The notes beneath the pieces are model-generated. The model worked only from the letters and a program-made list of their open reading frames with translations. It did not search any database and had not been told where the DNA came from. Both the position numbers and the translations under genes were made by a program. Shown one piece after another: positions 15,180 through 25,034 of a stretch of 64,000 nucleotides of DNA. Source of the DNA: CAYUWM01 sp964448395 (GTDB lineage: Bacteria; Chloroflexota; Dehalococcoidia; E44-bin15); the NCBI GenBank assembly GCA_964448395.1, contig CAYUWM010000001.1, forward strand, positions 22,079 to 86,078, written 5' to 3'. Numbering within the stretch: position 1 is the stretch's first letter; each line of letters begins with the position of its first letter.

Positions 15180-16682
15180 ATGGCTGATAAAGAGTATCCG
15201 CAGGGGAGAACGATCCACTACAGCGGCGGGATGGAGAGTTCTGCCGATAAGAAGAAGAAGGATAACTACAAACGCGCCGCTACCCTAATTGAACAGGGCA
15301 AGGAAGGGGAGGCCATTGAAATCTTCAGGAAGACTCTCGACTTGGACCCGACCATCAGCGAGAGGGCAGCCCTCTTCGTGCTCATAGGCAACTGCCATTT
15401 TGCGCTTGGCGAGATGGATCAGGCCGCATCGCGGTACAGGGGTGCTGAATCTTCTGCAAAGCAGGCCAGAGACACCGAGGGGGCTGCTGCTGTTACGGCC
15501 AACCTGGGTCTTATCAACCATGTAAATGGCGAGCTTGACCAGGCCCTGGAGATGTACGACGGCGCCCTGAATCTGGAGAGGGCGATAGGAAATCGGTCAG
15601 GGGCAGCTACTATACTTACCAATGCAGGGCTTGCATACTGGCAGAACGGAGAGCTCAAGGCATCGCTCGATAACCTGGAGCAGGCTGTCGAGATATATAA
15701 GGATATTGAGGATAAAGATAGCGAGAAGCTTGTTGCCGGGTATGCGAAAAAGGTTGATGCAGAGTTTAAAGAGGCTAAAGCTAAGAAGGAGGAGGAGCCA
15801 GAGCCCGAACCCGAGCCAGTGGCTGAGGAGAAGGAAGAGGAGCCAGAGCCCGAACCCGAGCCAGTGGCTGAGGAGAAGGAAGAGGAGCCAGAGCCAGAGC
15901 CCGAACCCGAGCCGGTGGCTGAGGAGAAGGAAGAGGAACCGGAGCCCGAACCCGAGCCGGTGGCTGAGGAGAAGGAAGAGGAACCGGAGCCGGTGGTGGA
16001 AGAGGTCAAGGCTGAGGCACCAGATGAGAAGGGGGATGGCAGGGGTGCGATCGATAGGGCGGTGGAGGAGGTTCTAAGCGGAAGCGATGCTTCCCTCCAA
16101 ATCCGGCCGGATGTGGCCAGTCGCATAGGGGCGGGGATAGGTCCCGGCGATGTCGGAGTGCTGTACTGGAGGAAGGGTGAGGTCGATAAAGCCCTCGAGC
16201 TTTACGAACAGGTATTCGAGATTGGCAGAGAGACCAGCCGCCGATTGGAGGAGGCCGCTGCCGCTCTGGCTACCGCACTTGGCAATGTGGGTATAATGTA
16301 CAGCCTGCGGGGCGATCTGGATAATGCCCTTGGTTACTTCAAGCAATCGCTTACCATAAACAAGGATATCGGGCACCTTGCCGGGGAGGCTGAAGACCTG
16401 AGCAGTATCGGCAATATCTATCTGATGAGGCGTGAACTCGAAAAATCGCTCGAACTTTACACGCAGTCTCTGGAGATCGAGAGGAAGCTGGGGCGGAAGT
16501 GGGGAGAGGCTAATTCTCTGGGTAACATCGGTCTGGTGCGCGCTGCCAGGAGTGAGACGGATGAAGCGCTGGAAAGCCTAAACGAAGCGCTAAAGATATT
16601 TGAAGAGCTGGATGCTAAAGCAGAGGTGCAGCGCACCTCGCGGAACATAGAGGACATAAAGGGCAAATCGAAGGTCAGGTAA
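15180..16682 (+). CDS. Tetratricopeptide-repeat protein with Glu/Pro repeat linker
   Basis: The 500-residue soluble protein has no signal peptide. It has an N-terminal TPR block (about residues 27-195), an acidic low-complexity linker (about 200-285) built from tandem EEPEPEPEPVAEEKE units, and a C-terminal TPR block (about 320-490). The C-terminal motifs A-L-G-N-V-G-I-M-Y and S-S-I-G-N-I-Y-L-M-R are typical of kinesin-light-chain-like TPRs. It is likely a scaffold that bridges two partners through an extended Pro-Glu linker; partners are unknown. It has its own promoter and its end overlaps the convergent DUF123 gene by 8 nt. Confidence 0.88.
   Translation: MADKEYPQGRTIHYSGGMESSADKKKKDNYKRAATLIEQGKEGEAIEIFRKTLDLDPTISERAALFVLIGNCHFALGEMDQAASRYRGAESSAKQARDTEGAAAVTANLGLINHVNGELDQALEMYDGALNLERAIGNRSGAATILTNAGLAYWQNGELKASLDNLEQAVEIYKDIEDKDSEKLVAGYAKKVDAEFKEAKAKKEEEPEPEPEPVAEEKEEEPEPEPEPVAEEKEEEPEPEPEPEPVAEEKEEEPEPEPEPVAEEKEEEPEPVVEEVKAEAPDEKGDGRGAIDRAVEEVLSGSDASLQIRPDVASRIGAGIGPGDVGVLYWRKGEVDKALELYEQVFEIGRETSRRLEEAAAALATALGNVGIMYSLRGDLDNALGYFKQSLTINKDIGHLAGEAEDLSSIGNIYLMRRELEKSLELYTQSLEIERKLGRKWGEANSLGNIGLVRAARSETDEALESLNEALKIFEELDAKAEVQRTSRNIEDIKGKSKVR
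15791..15998 (+). repeat. In-frame 45-bp tandem repeat encoding EEPEPEPEPVAEEKE
   Basis: About four and a half near-identical 45-nt units lie head to tail within the TPR gene. The third unit carries a 6-nt expansion (one extra Pro-Glu pair). Units 1-2 use CCA for the recurrent Pro and units 3-5 drift to CCG, suggesting stepwise duplication. Such an array is prone to copy-number change by slippage. Confidence 0.9.
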
Positions 16683-17106
16683 CACCCCATCTGTTAAGCG
16701 TAAACCCTCTGCCTCGCAGCCTCTTTTTGAAGGGCTCGACAGAGGGTTTCGTTGTGAAGTAGAGCAAGTGAGACGGGCAGCGGCAATCGGAGGAACCGAA
16801 CCCGAGCGCGATATCCGCTGAGCCAGGCAATTCGTGGGCCTCTCTGCACAACGTACATTCCAGCCTTTGGTCGCTGGATAAATACCAGACCTCCGCTATC
16901 TCGGCGAATTGTAACAAGTAGTCTATATGCCAATGAAGATGCTTGTCATGCTTCAGATGCCGGTTGATCCTCGCCTCGAGGCCACCGAGCGCACTGCCGA
17001 AGTATATGTAATAACCCCGGGGGAAATCGAATTCCCCCAGCTTGCCCACCGTTAAAGTCGTTTCGTTCTTGAGCTCTATGAGCAGGGCATAAGTCCCTTT
17101 GTCCAT
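16675..17106 (-). CDS. DUF123 (GIY-YIG nuclease-like) protein
   Basis: The 143-residue protein matches DUF123, a GIY-YIG-superfamily domain common in archaea and sometimes fused to endonuclease III. It shows GYYIYFGSALGGLEARINRHL (GIY-YIG core, then the catalytic-type Arg), HWHIDYLL, and the cysteine pairs LECTLCREA and DCRCPSHLLYF. Nuclease activity is not proven for the family. It stands alone, convergent with the TPR gene and divergent from lspA. Its presence is mildly suggestive of archaeal-bacterial exchange. Confidence 0.85.
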   Translation of the reverse strand: MDKGTYALLIELKNETTLTVGKLGEFDFPRGYYIYFGSALGGLEARINRHLKHDKHLHWHIDYLLQFAEIAEVWYLSSDQRLECTLCREAHELPGSADIALGFGSSDCRCPSHLLYFTTKPSVEPFKKRLRGRGFTLNRWGVT

Positions 17107-17228
17107 AGTTCAGATTCTACCTCCAAATGGACGCTTTGCTCAATACAGAGGTGTATAATAGACTAGCGCCATGATTACTATCGAATCGCGGGATGATGAA
17201 TAGGATACGCGACATACGTCGCTAGTTA

Positions 17229-17753
17229 ATGATAAAGATAAAAGTGGAACTACTTAAAAGGTACACCAGCGAGATAGCCCTTTTCATTGCCGCCCTGTCA
17301 GTGGTCATCATCGATCAGGTAAGCAAGCACTTCATAAGGACGGAGCTGACACTGGGGCAGAAGATACCTGAAGAGGGCTTTTTCCAGATCACGCGCTGTA
17401 ACAACACCGGCGGTGTCTTCGGGCTGTTTGCGGACCAGGCTTTTTTAATAACGATAGTAGCGGTGGTCGGCATAGTCGCCATCCTAGTTTACTCCCGCTA
17501 CCCAGCTTTCAACGGGTTGCTGGTCAGGATATCCCTGGGGTTGCTCATGGGGGGCGCCATCGGCAACCTTATCGACCGCATTCGCTTCGGCTGGGTGACC
17601 GACTTCATCGACATCGGTGGTTGGCCGGTGTTCAACCTCGGCGATTCCGCCATCGTTATCGGCGTTATCCTTATCCTGTATCATTTTATATTTAGAACAA
17701 GGAAAATCGAGGCGCAGACGCCGGAAGACGCAGAGGATGAGCATAAAGCTTGA
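17229..17753 (+). CDS. lspA: Lipoprotein signal peptidase (signal peptidase II)
   Basis: The 174-residue four-helix inner-membrane aspartyl protease cleaves lipoprotein signal peptides after lipidation. It has the conserved CNNTGGVFGLF loop and the two catalytic aspartates, D116 in GNLIDRIRFG and D139 in FNLGDSA. Its presence implies that the cell makes lipoproteins. It overlaps rluD by 17 nt; lspA-rluD is a widely conserved pair. A TATAAT occurs at 17154-17159 without a convincing -35. Confidence 0.96.
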   Translation: MIKIKVELLKRYTSEIALFIAALSVVIIDQVSKHFIRTELTLGQKIPEEGFFQITRCNNTGGVFGLFADQAFLITIVAVVGIVAILVYSRYPAFNGLLVRISLGLLMGGAIGNLIDRIRFGWVTDFIDIGGWPVFNLGDSAIVIGVILILYHFIFRTRKIEAQTPEDAEDEHKA

Positions 17754-18645
17754 GTTCGTTGTTTCCGGTTCAGTCACCCGGCTCGATATCTATGTAGTCG
17801 AGCGCTGCCCTCAAATGTCCCGCTCCCGTATCCAGCGACTGATTAAAGAAGGTTACATAACGGTAAACGGTCGTTCTGCAAAAGAGAGCCTTAAGCTCAA
17901 GGAAGGCGACCGGGTGCAAGCCATAATCCCTCCTTCCGATTCGCCCCTACCTGAGCCGGAGGATATCCCGCTGCACATCGTTTATGAGGACAGGGACCTG
18001 CTGGTCGTAGATAAGCCTGCCGGCATGACGGTGCACCCCGCGCCGGGGCACTCCCATCACACCCTGGTGAATGCTATCCTGGCACATTGTCCCGGTCTCG
18101 CGTCCGATGAATCGATGCGACCGGGCATCGTGCACCGGCTGGACAAGAACACCTCTGGATTGATGGTAGTCGCCAAGCATGAGAATGCGCGACAATACAT
18201 TATGAATCAGTTCAAGTCACGGACAGTGCTCAAACGATACATCGCATTGGTAGAAGGGCACCTGTCCCCGGAGGAAGGGATCATCGAGGCCCCCATCGGC
18301 CGGGAGCCGCGCAGCAGGAAGCGGATGTCGGTAGTAGCATACGGCCGCTATGCGCGCACCGAATATCATGTGCTCAAGTATATCGACGGCCATACCCTTT
18401 TAGAGCTGACATTGAAAACGGGACGCACTCATCAGATAAGGGTACATCTATCCGCTATAGGCCATCCGGTGGTCGGCGATGATGTATACGGGCGTAAATC
18501 CCCCGCTTCGTCATTAATGAGCCGCCAGTTCCTCCACGCCTGTCATCTAGGTTTCAAGCTGCCGTCGAGCGGTGAATGGGTGGAGTTCCACTCGGATCTA
18601 CCGAAGGATCTCGAAGAGGCATTAGAGCGTATCTCCCTATTGTAG
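17737..18645 (+). CDS. rluD: Ribosomal large subunit pseudouridine synthase, RluD family
   Basis: The 302-residue protein has an N-terminal S4 RNA-binding domain (about residues 13-62) and an RluA-class catalytic domain. The active-site signature is HRLDKNTSGLMVV (catalytic D136). It isomerises specific uridines in 23S rRNA. I start at the ATG at 17737, the first Met before the S4 domain; upstream in-frame sequence is the lspA 3' end in another frame. Which uridines it modifies (RluD versus RluC/A type) cannot be told by eye. Confidence 0.93.
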   Translation: MSIKLEFVVSGSVTRLDIYVVERCPQMSRSRIQRLIKEGYITVNGRSAKESLKLKEGDRVQAIIPPSDSPLPEPEDIPLHIVYEDRDLLVVDKPAGMTVHPAPGHSHHTLVNAILAHCPGLASDESMRPGIVHRLDKNTSGLMVVAKHENARQYIMNQFKSRTVLKRYIALVEGHLSPEEGIIEAPIGREPRSRKRMSVVAYGRYARTEYHVLKYIDGHTLLELTLKTGRTHQIRVHLSAIGHPVVGDDVYGRKSPASSLMSRQFLHACHLGFKLPSSGEWVEFHSDLPKDLEEALERISLL

Positions 18646-18671
18646 CGATATGCGTTTGGTCTGGACGACTA

Positions 18672-18680
18672 TGGTATAAT
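18672..18680 (+). promoter_or_regulatory. Extended -10 promoter before the DUF4190-like gene
   Basis: TGG followed by TATAAT (18675-18680) forms an extended -10 element about 50 nt upstream of the ATG at 18733. There is no clear -35, which extended -10 promoters tolerate. Confidence 0.5.
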
Positions 18681-18732
18681 TGTCACCAAAGTAGCGTTTT
18701 CCTATTAACCAGAGCAACAAAGGAGGGCGAAT

Positions 18733-19008
18733 ATGTCACAGCATAGAACCAGCGGCATGGCGGTGACGGCACTGGTGTGCGGCATCTGCGGTCTGGTGAT
18801 CCCTTATCTAGGACTTCTTCTGTCCCTGTTAGCCATAATATTTGGGGGAGTAGGCATAGCACAGACCGGTCGGGATGCATACCTGGGAGGTCGGGGGATG
18901 GCGATTGCCGGATTAGTACTAGGCATTGTGGCCATCGTTATATGGATTATTGTATTCCTGCTAATCGGTTGGGCCTTCTGGTCGAGTAGCTCAGTTATGT
19001 ACTATTAG
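18733..19008 (+). CDS. Small two-helix membrane protein (DUF4190-like)
   Basis: The 91-residue protein has two long hydrophobic segments (about residues 10-42 and 55-82) separated by GIAQTGRDAYLGGRGMAIAGL. The Gly-R-G-M-A-I-A-G-L-V-L-G junction is typical of DUF4190 proteins, whose function is unknown. It has a strong AAAGGAGGGCG ribosome-binding site and its own extended -10 promoter, so it is a genuine independent gene. It converges with glnS. Confidence 0.8.
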   Translation: MSQHRTSGMAVTALVCGICGLVIPYLGLLLSLLAIIFGGVGIAQTGRDAYLGGRGMAIAGLVLGIVAIVIWIIVFLLIGWAFWSSSSVMYY

Positions 19009-19024
19009 CAGAAGTTGTATTATC

Positions 19025-20713
19025 TTAAAGCTGTTTCTCGATCTTGGCCCATGAATCGCGCAATGATATCGTGCGGTTGAACACGAGATGCTCGGGTGAG
19101 GAATCCTTCGAGTCGGTACAGAAATAGCCCAGCCTTTCGAACTGGTAGCGGCTCCCCGGAGCCGCACTGGCAAGGCTGGGCTCAACGTAACCGTTGACTA
19201 CCTGAAGCGAATCCGGATTTAGAACACCCAGGAACCCTTCGCCCTCGACGGCCTCCATGGGGTTCTCTACGGTAAACAGCCGGTCATATAAACGTACCTC
19301 GGCCTCCAGCGCGTGCGGCGCGGAAACCCAGTGGATGGTCCCCTTGACCTTGCGACCGTCCGGCGTGGTTCCACCACGGGACTGCGGGTCGTACGTGCAG
19401 TGCAACTCGATCACTTCCCCTGTACGCTCGTCCTTTTTCACATCGACACAGGTTACCAGATAGGCATATCGCAGCCGCACCTCGCGGCCGGGGGCCAGGC
19501 GGTAGAATTTACCCGGCGGGTCCTCGCGGAAGTCGTCCCGCTCGATATACAGCACGCGTGAGAAGGGCACCTTGCGCGTCCCCATGCCGGGGTCCTCGGG
19601 ATTGTTGATCGCATCCATCTTCTCCACCGGGCCTTCAGGGTAATTGTCAATGACCAGTCGGATGGGGTTCAAAACGGCCATGACTCGAGGAACGCGCTTA
19701 TTTAAATCTTCCCTGATGCAGTGCTCCAGCAGCGCGATGTCTATAATGCTGTCGGTCTTGGCAACGCCGACGCGCTCACAGAAATCATGTATGGCCTCCG
19801 GTGTGTACCCCCTCTGGCGCAGGCCCGCTATTGTCGGCAGCCGGGGATCGTTCCAGCCATTGACGTATCCACCCTCCACCAGTTGAAGCAGCTTACGCTT
19901 GCTCATCACAGTGTAGCTCAGATTGAGACGGGCGAACTCGATCTGCTGCGGATGATACACGCCCAGCTGGTCCAGAAACCAGTCGTACAGCGGGCGGTGG
20001 TCCTCGAACTCCAGCGTGCAGATGGAGTGAGTGATGCCCTCGATGGAATCCTCCAGGCCGTGGGCCCAGTCGTACATCGGGTAGATGCACCACCTGTCGC
20101 TGGTGCGGTGGTGCGTTGCGTGCAGTATGCGGTACATCGCCGGGTCGCGCATGTTCATGTTGGGCGATGCCATGTCGATCTTGGCGCGGAGCACCCGCGA
20201 GCCGTCGTCGAACTCGCCGGCTTTCATGCGCTGGAACAGGTCGAGGTTCTCATCCACCGGCCGGTTGCGGTGAGGACTCTCCCTGCCAGGGTCGATCAGC
20301 GTGCCGCGGTACTGCCGTACCTCCTCCGCGCTCAGGTCGTCCACATAGGCCCTGCCCGCCTCGATCAACCGAACAGCATAGTCATACATCTGCTCGAAAT
20401 AGTCCGACCCGTAGTACAGCCTGTCCTCCCAGTCGAACCCGAGCCAGCGCACGTCCTCCATGATGGCCCTGACGTATTCGGCCTCTTCCTTGGCGGGGTT
20501 GGTATCGTCGAAACGCAGGTTGCACCAGCCTTTATATTGGGCGGCGATGCCGAAGTTGAGGCAGATGGACTTGGCGTGCCCGATGTGCAGGTAGCCGTTA
20601 GGCTCCGGGGGAAACCGCGTGTGCACACGGCCCCCGTATTTGCCGGTCTTGAGGTCTTCGTTGATAATATTCCGTATGAAGTCGGAGGGGGCTGCTGCTT
20701 CTGGTGCGGTCAT
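19025..20713 (-). CDS. glnS: Glutaminyl-tRNA synthetase
   Basis: The 562-residue class I synthetase attaches Gln directly to tRNA-Gln. Motifs are FPPEPNGYLHIGHAKS (HIGH, about residue 35-50) and VMSKRKLLQLV (KMSKS, near 272), with the two beta-barrel anticodon-binding domains at the C-terminus. Bacterial GlnRS is thought to derive from eukaryotes and is patchily distributed; most Chloroflexota relatives otherwise rely on the GatCAB route. It is transcribed away from gltX, and a tRNA-Gln gene lies 1.9 kb away at 22607. Confidence 0.96.
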   Translation of the reverse strand: MTAPEAAAPSDFIRNIINEDLKTGKYGGRVHTRFPPEPNGYLHIGHAKSICLNFGIAAQYKGWCNLRFDDTNPAKEEAEYVRAIMEDVRWLGFDWEDRLYYGSDYFEQMYDYAVRLIEAGRAYVDDLSAEEVRQYRGTLIDPGRESPHRNRPVDENLDLFQRMKAGEFDDGSRVLRAKIDMASPNMNMRDPAMYRILHATHHRTSDRWCIYPMYDWAHGLEDSIEGITHSICTLEFEDHRPLYDWFLDQLGVYHPQQIEFARLNLSYTVMSKRKLLQLVEGGYVNGWNDPRLPTIAGLRQRGYTPEAIHDFCERVGVAKTDSIIDIALLEHCIREDLNKRVPRVMAVLNPIRLVIDNYPEGPVEKMDAINNPEDPGMGTRKVPFSRVLYIERDDFREDPPGKFYRLAPGREVRLRYAYLVTCVDVKKDERTGEVIELHCTYDPQSRGGTTPDGRKVKGTIHWVSAPHALEAEVRLYDRLFTVENPMEAVEGEGFLGVLNPDSLQVVNGYVEPSLASAAPGSRYQFERLGYFCTDSKDSSPEHLVFNRTISLRDSWAKIEKQL

Positions 20714-20738
20714 ATCACTACTCTTCGATTCCTAGCTA

Positions 20739-20767
20739 AAACTACAGTGTCCGATTGCCTTTGTCAA
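20739..20767 (-). promoter_or_regulatory. Candidate glnS promoter
   Basis: On the minus strand a perfect TTGACA (20767-20762) is followed after 17 nt by TAGTTT (20744-20739), 25 nt upstream of the glnS start. The -10 is poor. gltX reads away from the same 137-nt gap. Confidence 0.4.
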
Positions 20768-20850
20768 GGGTCAGGCCGTCGGCGATTGCTCAGGTCACAT
20801 AGACGGCCATTTATTATGATGTTAGAATATGGGGCGGTCGATGGAGAGCT

Positions 20851-22335
20851 ATGAGTGAAGAAAGCGTCCGGGTGCGGGTGCGCTACGCCCCCAGCCCAAC
20901 GGGGTACCCCCATATCGGGAATATAAGGACCGCCCTGTTCAACTGGCTGTTCGCCCGCCACAGCGGCGGCAAGTTTATCGTGCGTATCGAGGACACCGAC
21001 CAGTCACGCAAAGTCGATGGCGCGCTGGAGTCCATTCTGGAAAGCCTGCGCTGGCTGGGCATGGATTGGGATGAGGGGCCGGAGGTGGGTGGTGAACACG
21101 GACCGTATTTTCAGTCTCAGCGTGTCGAGCTATATCAGCAATACGCCCAGAAACTGCTGGAAGGCGGCAAAGCCTATAAATGCTATTGCTCACCGGAGCG
21201 GCTTGCCGACATGCGTGCCGATATGGCGCAGCGCAAGGAGTCGATGCGCAGCTACGACCGCCACTGCCGCGAGCTGAGCCCGGAGCAGCAGGCGAGACTG
21301 GAGGCAGAGGGCGTAACGCCGGTGATACGCTTCAAGGCACCCATCGGAGGTGAGACGACGTTTAATGACCTCATCCGCGGCGATATAACCTTTAACAACA
21401 GCGAGCTCGACGACCTGGTGCTGGTCAAGTCGGATGGCTACCCCACGTACCACCTGGCCAACATTGTCGATGACCATTTCATGCAGATTACACATGTCAT
21501 GCGTGCCGACGAGTGGCTCTCGTCCACCCCGAGGCACGTCCTGCTTTATCGAGCGTTGGGCTGGGAACCGCCGCTGTTCGCCCACCTGCCGATGATACTG
21601 GGGCCGGACAAATCCAAGCTGAGCAAGCGCCACGGCGCTGCATCGCTGACTGAATACCGCGACCGGGGATACCTGCCGGAGGCGATGCTGAACTTCCTCG
21701 CGTTACTGGGCTGGGCGCTGGACGACAAGACCGACATCATCGACCGGGAGAGCCTGATCAAGCACTTCACCATTGATGGCATATCTAAAACCGGGGCTAT
21801 CTTCAGCCATGAGAAGCTGGACTGGATGAACGGGATGTACATGCGACAGATCGTCGAGGAGAAAGGCATCGAGGAGTTCATCGAACGGGCGATGCCGTTC
21901 CTGGATGCGGGGATACCCGAGACAGTGGAACGTCCCCTCGATCGAGAATACCTGAACCGCATCGCGCCGCTGATCTACGAACGGGTGAAGCTGTTGAGTG
22001 ACGCACCCGGGCAGGCCGAATTCTTCTTAATCGATGAGCTTGACTACGACAGCCATCTGCTGCTGGTTAAGGGATTAGAAAAGACCAAAGCTATAGAGGC
22101 GCTGGAGGTATCTAAAGAACGGCTGAAGGTTTGTACATTTGATGCCACATCTCTGGAGGATCTCCTGCGCTCTCTAGCAGAAGAGTTGGGCCTCAAGACT
22201 GGCCAGCTGTTCGGCCTGCTGAGGGTGGCGGTCACCGGGCGCACGGCGGCCCCGCCGCTGTTCCAGACGATGGAGGTGCTGGGCAAGGATCGGTGCCTGA
22301 AACGTATCGCGGCGGCGGATAGGTTACAGGATTGA
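20851..22335 (+). CDS. gltX: Glutamyl-tRNA synthetase
   Basis: The 494-residue class I synthetase charges tRNA-Glu. The N-terminal YAPSPTGYPHIGNIRTALFN contains the HIGN form of HIGH. SKLSKRHGAASL is the KMSKS loop, near residue 255. A helical anticodon-binding domain occupies the last third, as in bacterial GluRS. Because glnS is also present, this enzyme is probably the discriminating type that charges only tRNA-Glu. It diverges from glnS and is followed 41 nt later by a Cys-rich miniprotein. Confidence 0.96.
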   Translation: MSEESVRVRVRYAPSPTGYPHIGNIRTALFNWLFARHSGGKFIVRIEDTDQSRKVDGALESILESLRWLGMDWDEGPEVGGEHGPYFQSQRVELYQQYAQKLLEGGKAYKCYCSPERLADMRADMAQRKESMRSYDRHCRELSPEQQARLEAEGVTPVIRFKAPIGGETTFNDLIRGDITFNNSELDDLVLVKSDGYPTYHLANIVDDHFMQITHVMRADEWLSSTPRHVLLYRALGWEPPLFAHLPMILGPDKSKLSKRHGAASLTEYRDRGYLPEAMLNFLALLGWALDDKTDIIDRESLIKHFTIDGISKTGAIFSHEKLDWMNGMYMRQIVEEKGIEEFIERAMPFLDAGIPETVERPLDREYLNRIAPLIYERVKLLSDAPGQAEFFLIDELDYDSHLLLVKGLEKTKAIEALEVSKERLKVCTFDATSLEDLLRSLAEELGLKTGQLFGLLRVAVTGRTAAPPLFQTMEVLGKDRCLKRIAAADRLQD

Positions 22336-22376
22336 CAACCTCGTTTCGCTGATTTAATCTTGATACAGGAGGCCGG

Positions 22377-22580
22377 ATGTACTGCGACCTGTGTATGTAT
22401 TTCAATGTGCCCGACGAGTGCAGCCTGCACGGCCGGTTGACGGCTGAGAAGAAGGTGCAGGGCTGCGAAAGCTTTATCGAGCGACCGTTCAGGATATGCG
22501 GCAGCCCGGGGTGCTGCGGCCTCTCTGGACTGCCCACTGCCGACCCACCGGAGGAGGTGGAGGCGGACAGGCAGCTTTAA
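22377..22580 (+). CDS. Cysteine-rich miniprotein of unknown function
   Basis: The 67-residue protein has a clean AGGAGG ribosome-binding site 5 nt upstream of ATG. Seven cysteines occur: C-D-L-C at the N-terminus, then single Cys near residues 15 and 30, and a C-x-x-x-x-C-C group in RICGSPGCCGLSG. The spacing looks like a small zinc- or iron-sulfur-binding module, but I recognise no family. It sits between gltX and tRNA-Gln and is probably read with gltX. It resembles, only in being short and Cys-rich, the DUF6485 protein at 60937. Confidence 0.7.
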   Translation: MYCDLCMYFNVPDECSLHGRLTAEKKVQGCESFIERPFRICGSPGCCGLSGLPTADPPEEVEADRQL

Positions 22581-22606
22581 AAAGATAGGCATAAATATCG
22601 GCAAGC

Positions 22607-22680
22607 TGGGGAATCGTCTAGCGGTAGGACGACAGACTCTGGATCTGTAAGCCCAGGTTCGAATCCTGGTTCCCCAGCCA
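22607..22680 (+). tRNA. tRNA-Gln (anticodon CUG)
   Basis: A 74-nt cloverleaf with encoded 3' CCA. The acceptor stem TGGGGAA pairs with TTCCCCA, the D arm contains AGCGGTA, the anticodon stem ACAGA/TCTGT encloses loop CTCTGGA (anticodon CTG), and the T arm CCAGG-TTCGAAT-CCTGG is perfect. It decodes CAG. A T6 run (22682-22687) follows and may end transcription. It lies near glnS and gltX. Confidence 0.97.
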
Positions 22681-22715
22681 TTTTTTATCCTTTTCGGAGT
22701 TTCGCGGGGTAAAGT

Positions 22716-23432
22716 TCACTGCTTGGGCTTGGGGATGGGACGAAATCTCAATCGCATTAACCCCCCAAGGTCTTCGCGAACCGTTTTCATGATATCGACC
22801 CTGGTATCGGGATCCTCCACCCAGGTAACCGGCACCTCTTTTATCTTGTAGCCCTTTCTGCCGGCGAGGATCAGCAGCTCGGTATCGAAAAACCACTCCT
22901 GGTTCCGGATAAGGGGTACCAGTTCATCGACCGCTTTACGGCTCACCGCCTTGAACCCGCACTGGGCGTCGTGCCACCGGGTGAAGAACAGCGTCTTGAT
23001 GATGAAGTTATAGCCCCTGGAGGTAAGTTCGCGCTTGAACGACCGCTTCACATCCGAGCTTCCCATGAGGCGGGAGCCGGTGGCCACGCCGTAGCCTTCC
23101 TCGATGGCATGGATGATCTTGGGGAATGCATCAAGGCCGGTGGAGAGGTCAACGTCCATGTAGCTGACGATATCGGAATCGCTCTCCATCCAGACCTTGC
23201 GCAAGGCGCGTCCGCGACCCTTCTGGTCGATGTGCACCGCCACCACGTCGGGGTGCTCCTTATCCAGCCCCTGCGCTACCTCCCACGTCCTGTCGGTGGA
23301 GGCATTATCCGCGATTATGATCTTCCACTGTTTATCCAGATTGGCCTTCAAAAACTGGCGGAGGGCGGCCACGCTCTGGGCGAGCACATGCTCCTCGTTG
23401 TAGACCGGTATCACCACGTCCACAGTGGTCAT
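22716..23432 (-). CDS. Family 2 glycosyltransferase, dolichyl/polyprenyl-phosphate mannosyltransferase-like
   Basis: The 238-residue GT-A glycosyltransferase starts with VVIPVYNEEHVL and has ADNASTDRTWEVA and the metal-binding D-x-D in SYMDVDLSTG. The QCGFKAVSR and DTELLILAGRKGYKIKEVPV segments match the DPM1-type group, which moves mannose (or another hexose) from a nucleotide sugar to a polyprenyl phosphate. It lacks C-terminal membrane helices. GDP-mannose enzymes are encoded at 53757-57307, so GDP-mannose is a plausible donor. It follows purH by 20 nt on the same strand. Confidence 0.85.
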   Translation of the reverse strand: MTTVDVVIPVYNEEHVLAQSVAALRQFLKANLDKQWKIIIADNASTDRTWEVAQGLDKEHPDVVAVHIDQKGRGRALRKVWMESDSDIVSYMDVDLSTGLDAFPKIIHAIEEGYGVATGSRLMGSSDVKRSFKRELTSRGYNFIIKTLFFTRWHDAQCGFKAVSRKAVDELVPLIRNQEWFFDTELLILAGRKGYKIKEVPVTWVEDPDTRVDIMKTVREDLGGLMRLRFRPIPKPKQ

Positions 23433-23452
23433 ATCAACCTCCCTCTCAAGCG

Positions 23453-24982
<1,530 letters not shown>

Positions 24983-25034
24983 CTAGTACCTCCTTTATTT
25001 TGGTTCCGCATGTCGTTTGGAATCCTCTTTTTAA

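Noticed and set aside
15791..15998. Possible CRISPR-like array
   Set aside because: The units are contiguous with no unique spacers, are in frame within a gene and code for Glu-Pro repeats.
15419..16126. Ser/Gly-repeat minus-strand open frame
   Set aside because: It is the reverse complement of the Pro-Glu repeat array in the TPR gene; the repeats explain its length.
17154..17159. TATAAT upstream of lspA
   Set aside because: No acceptable -35 or TGN extension at the right distance, so not listed as a promoter.
19721..20854. Long plus-strand open frame of 377 codons opposite glnS
   Set aside because: It is antisense to a canonical GlnRS, lacks recognisable motifs and arises from codon bias on the opposite strand.
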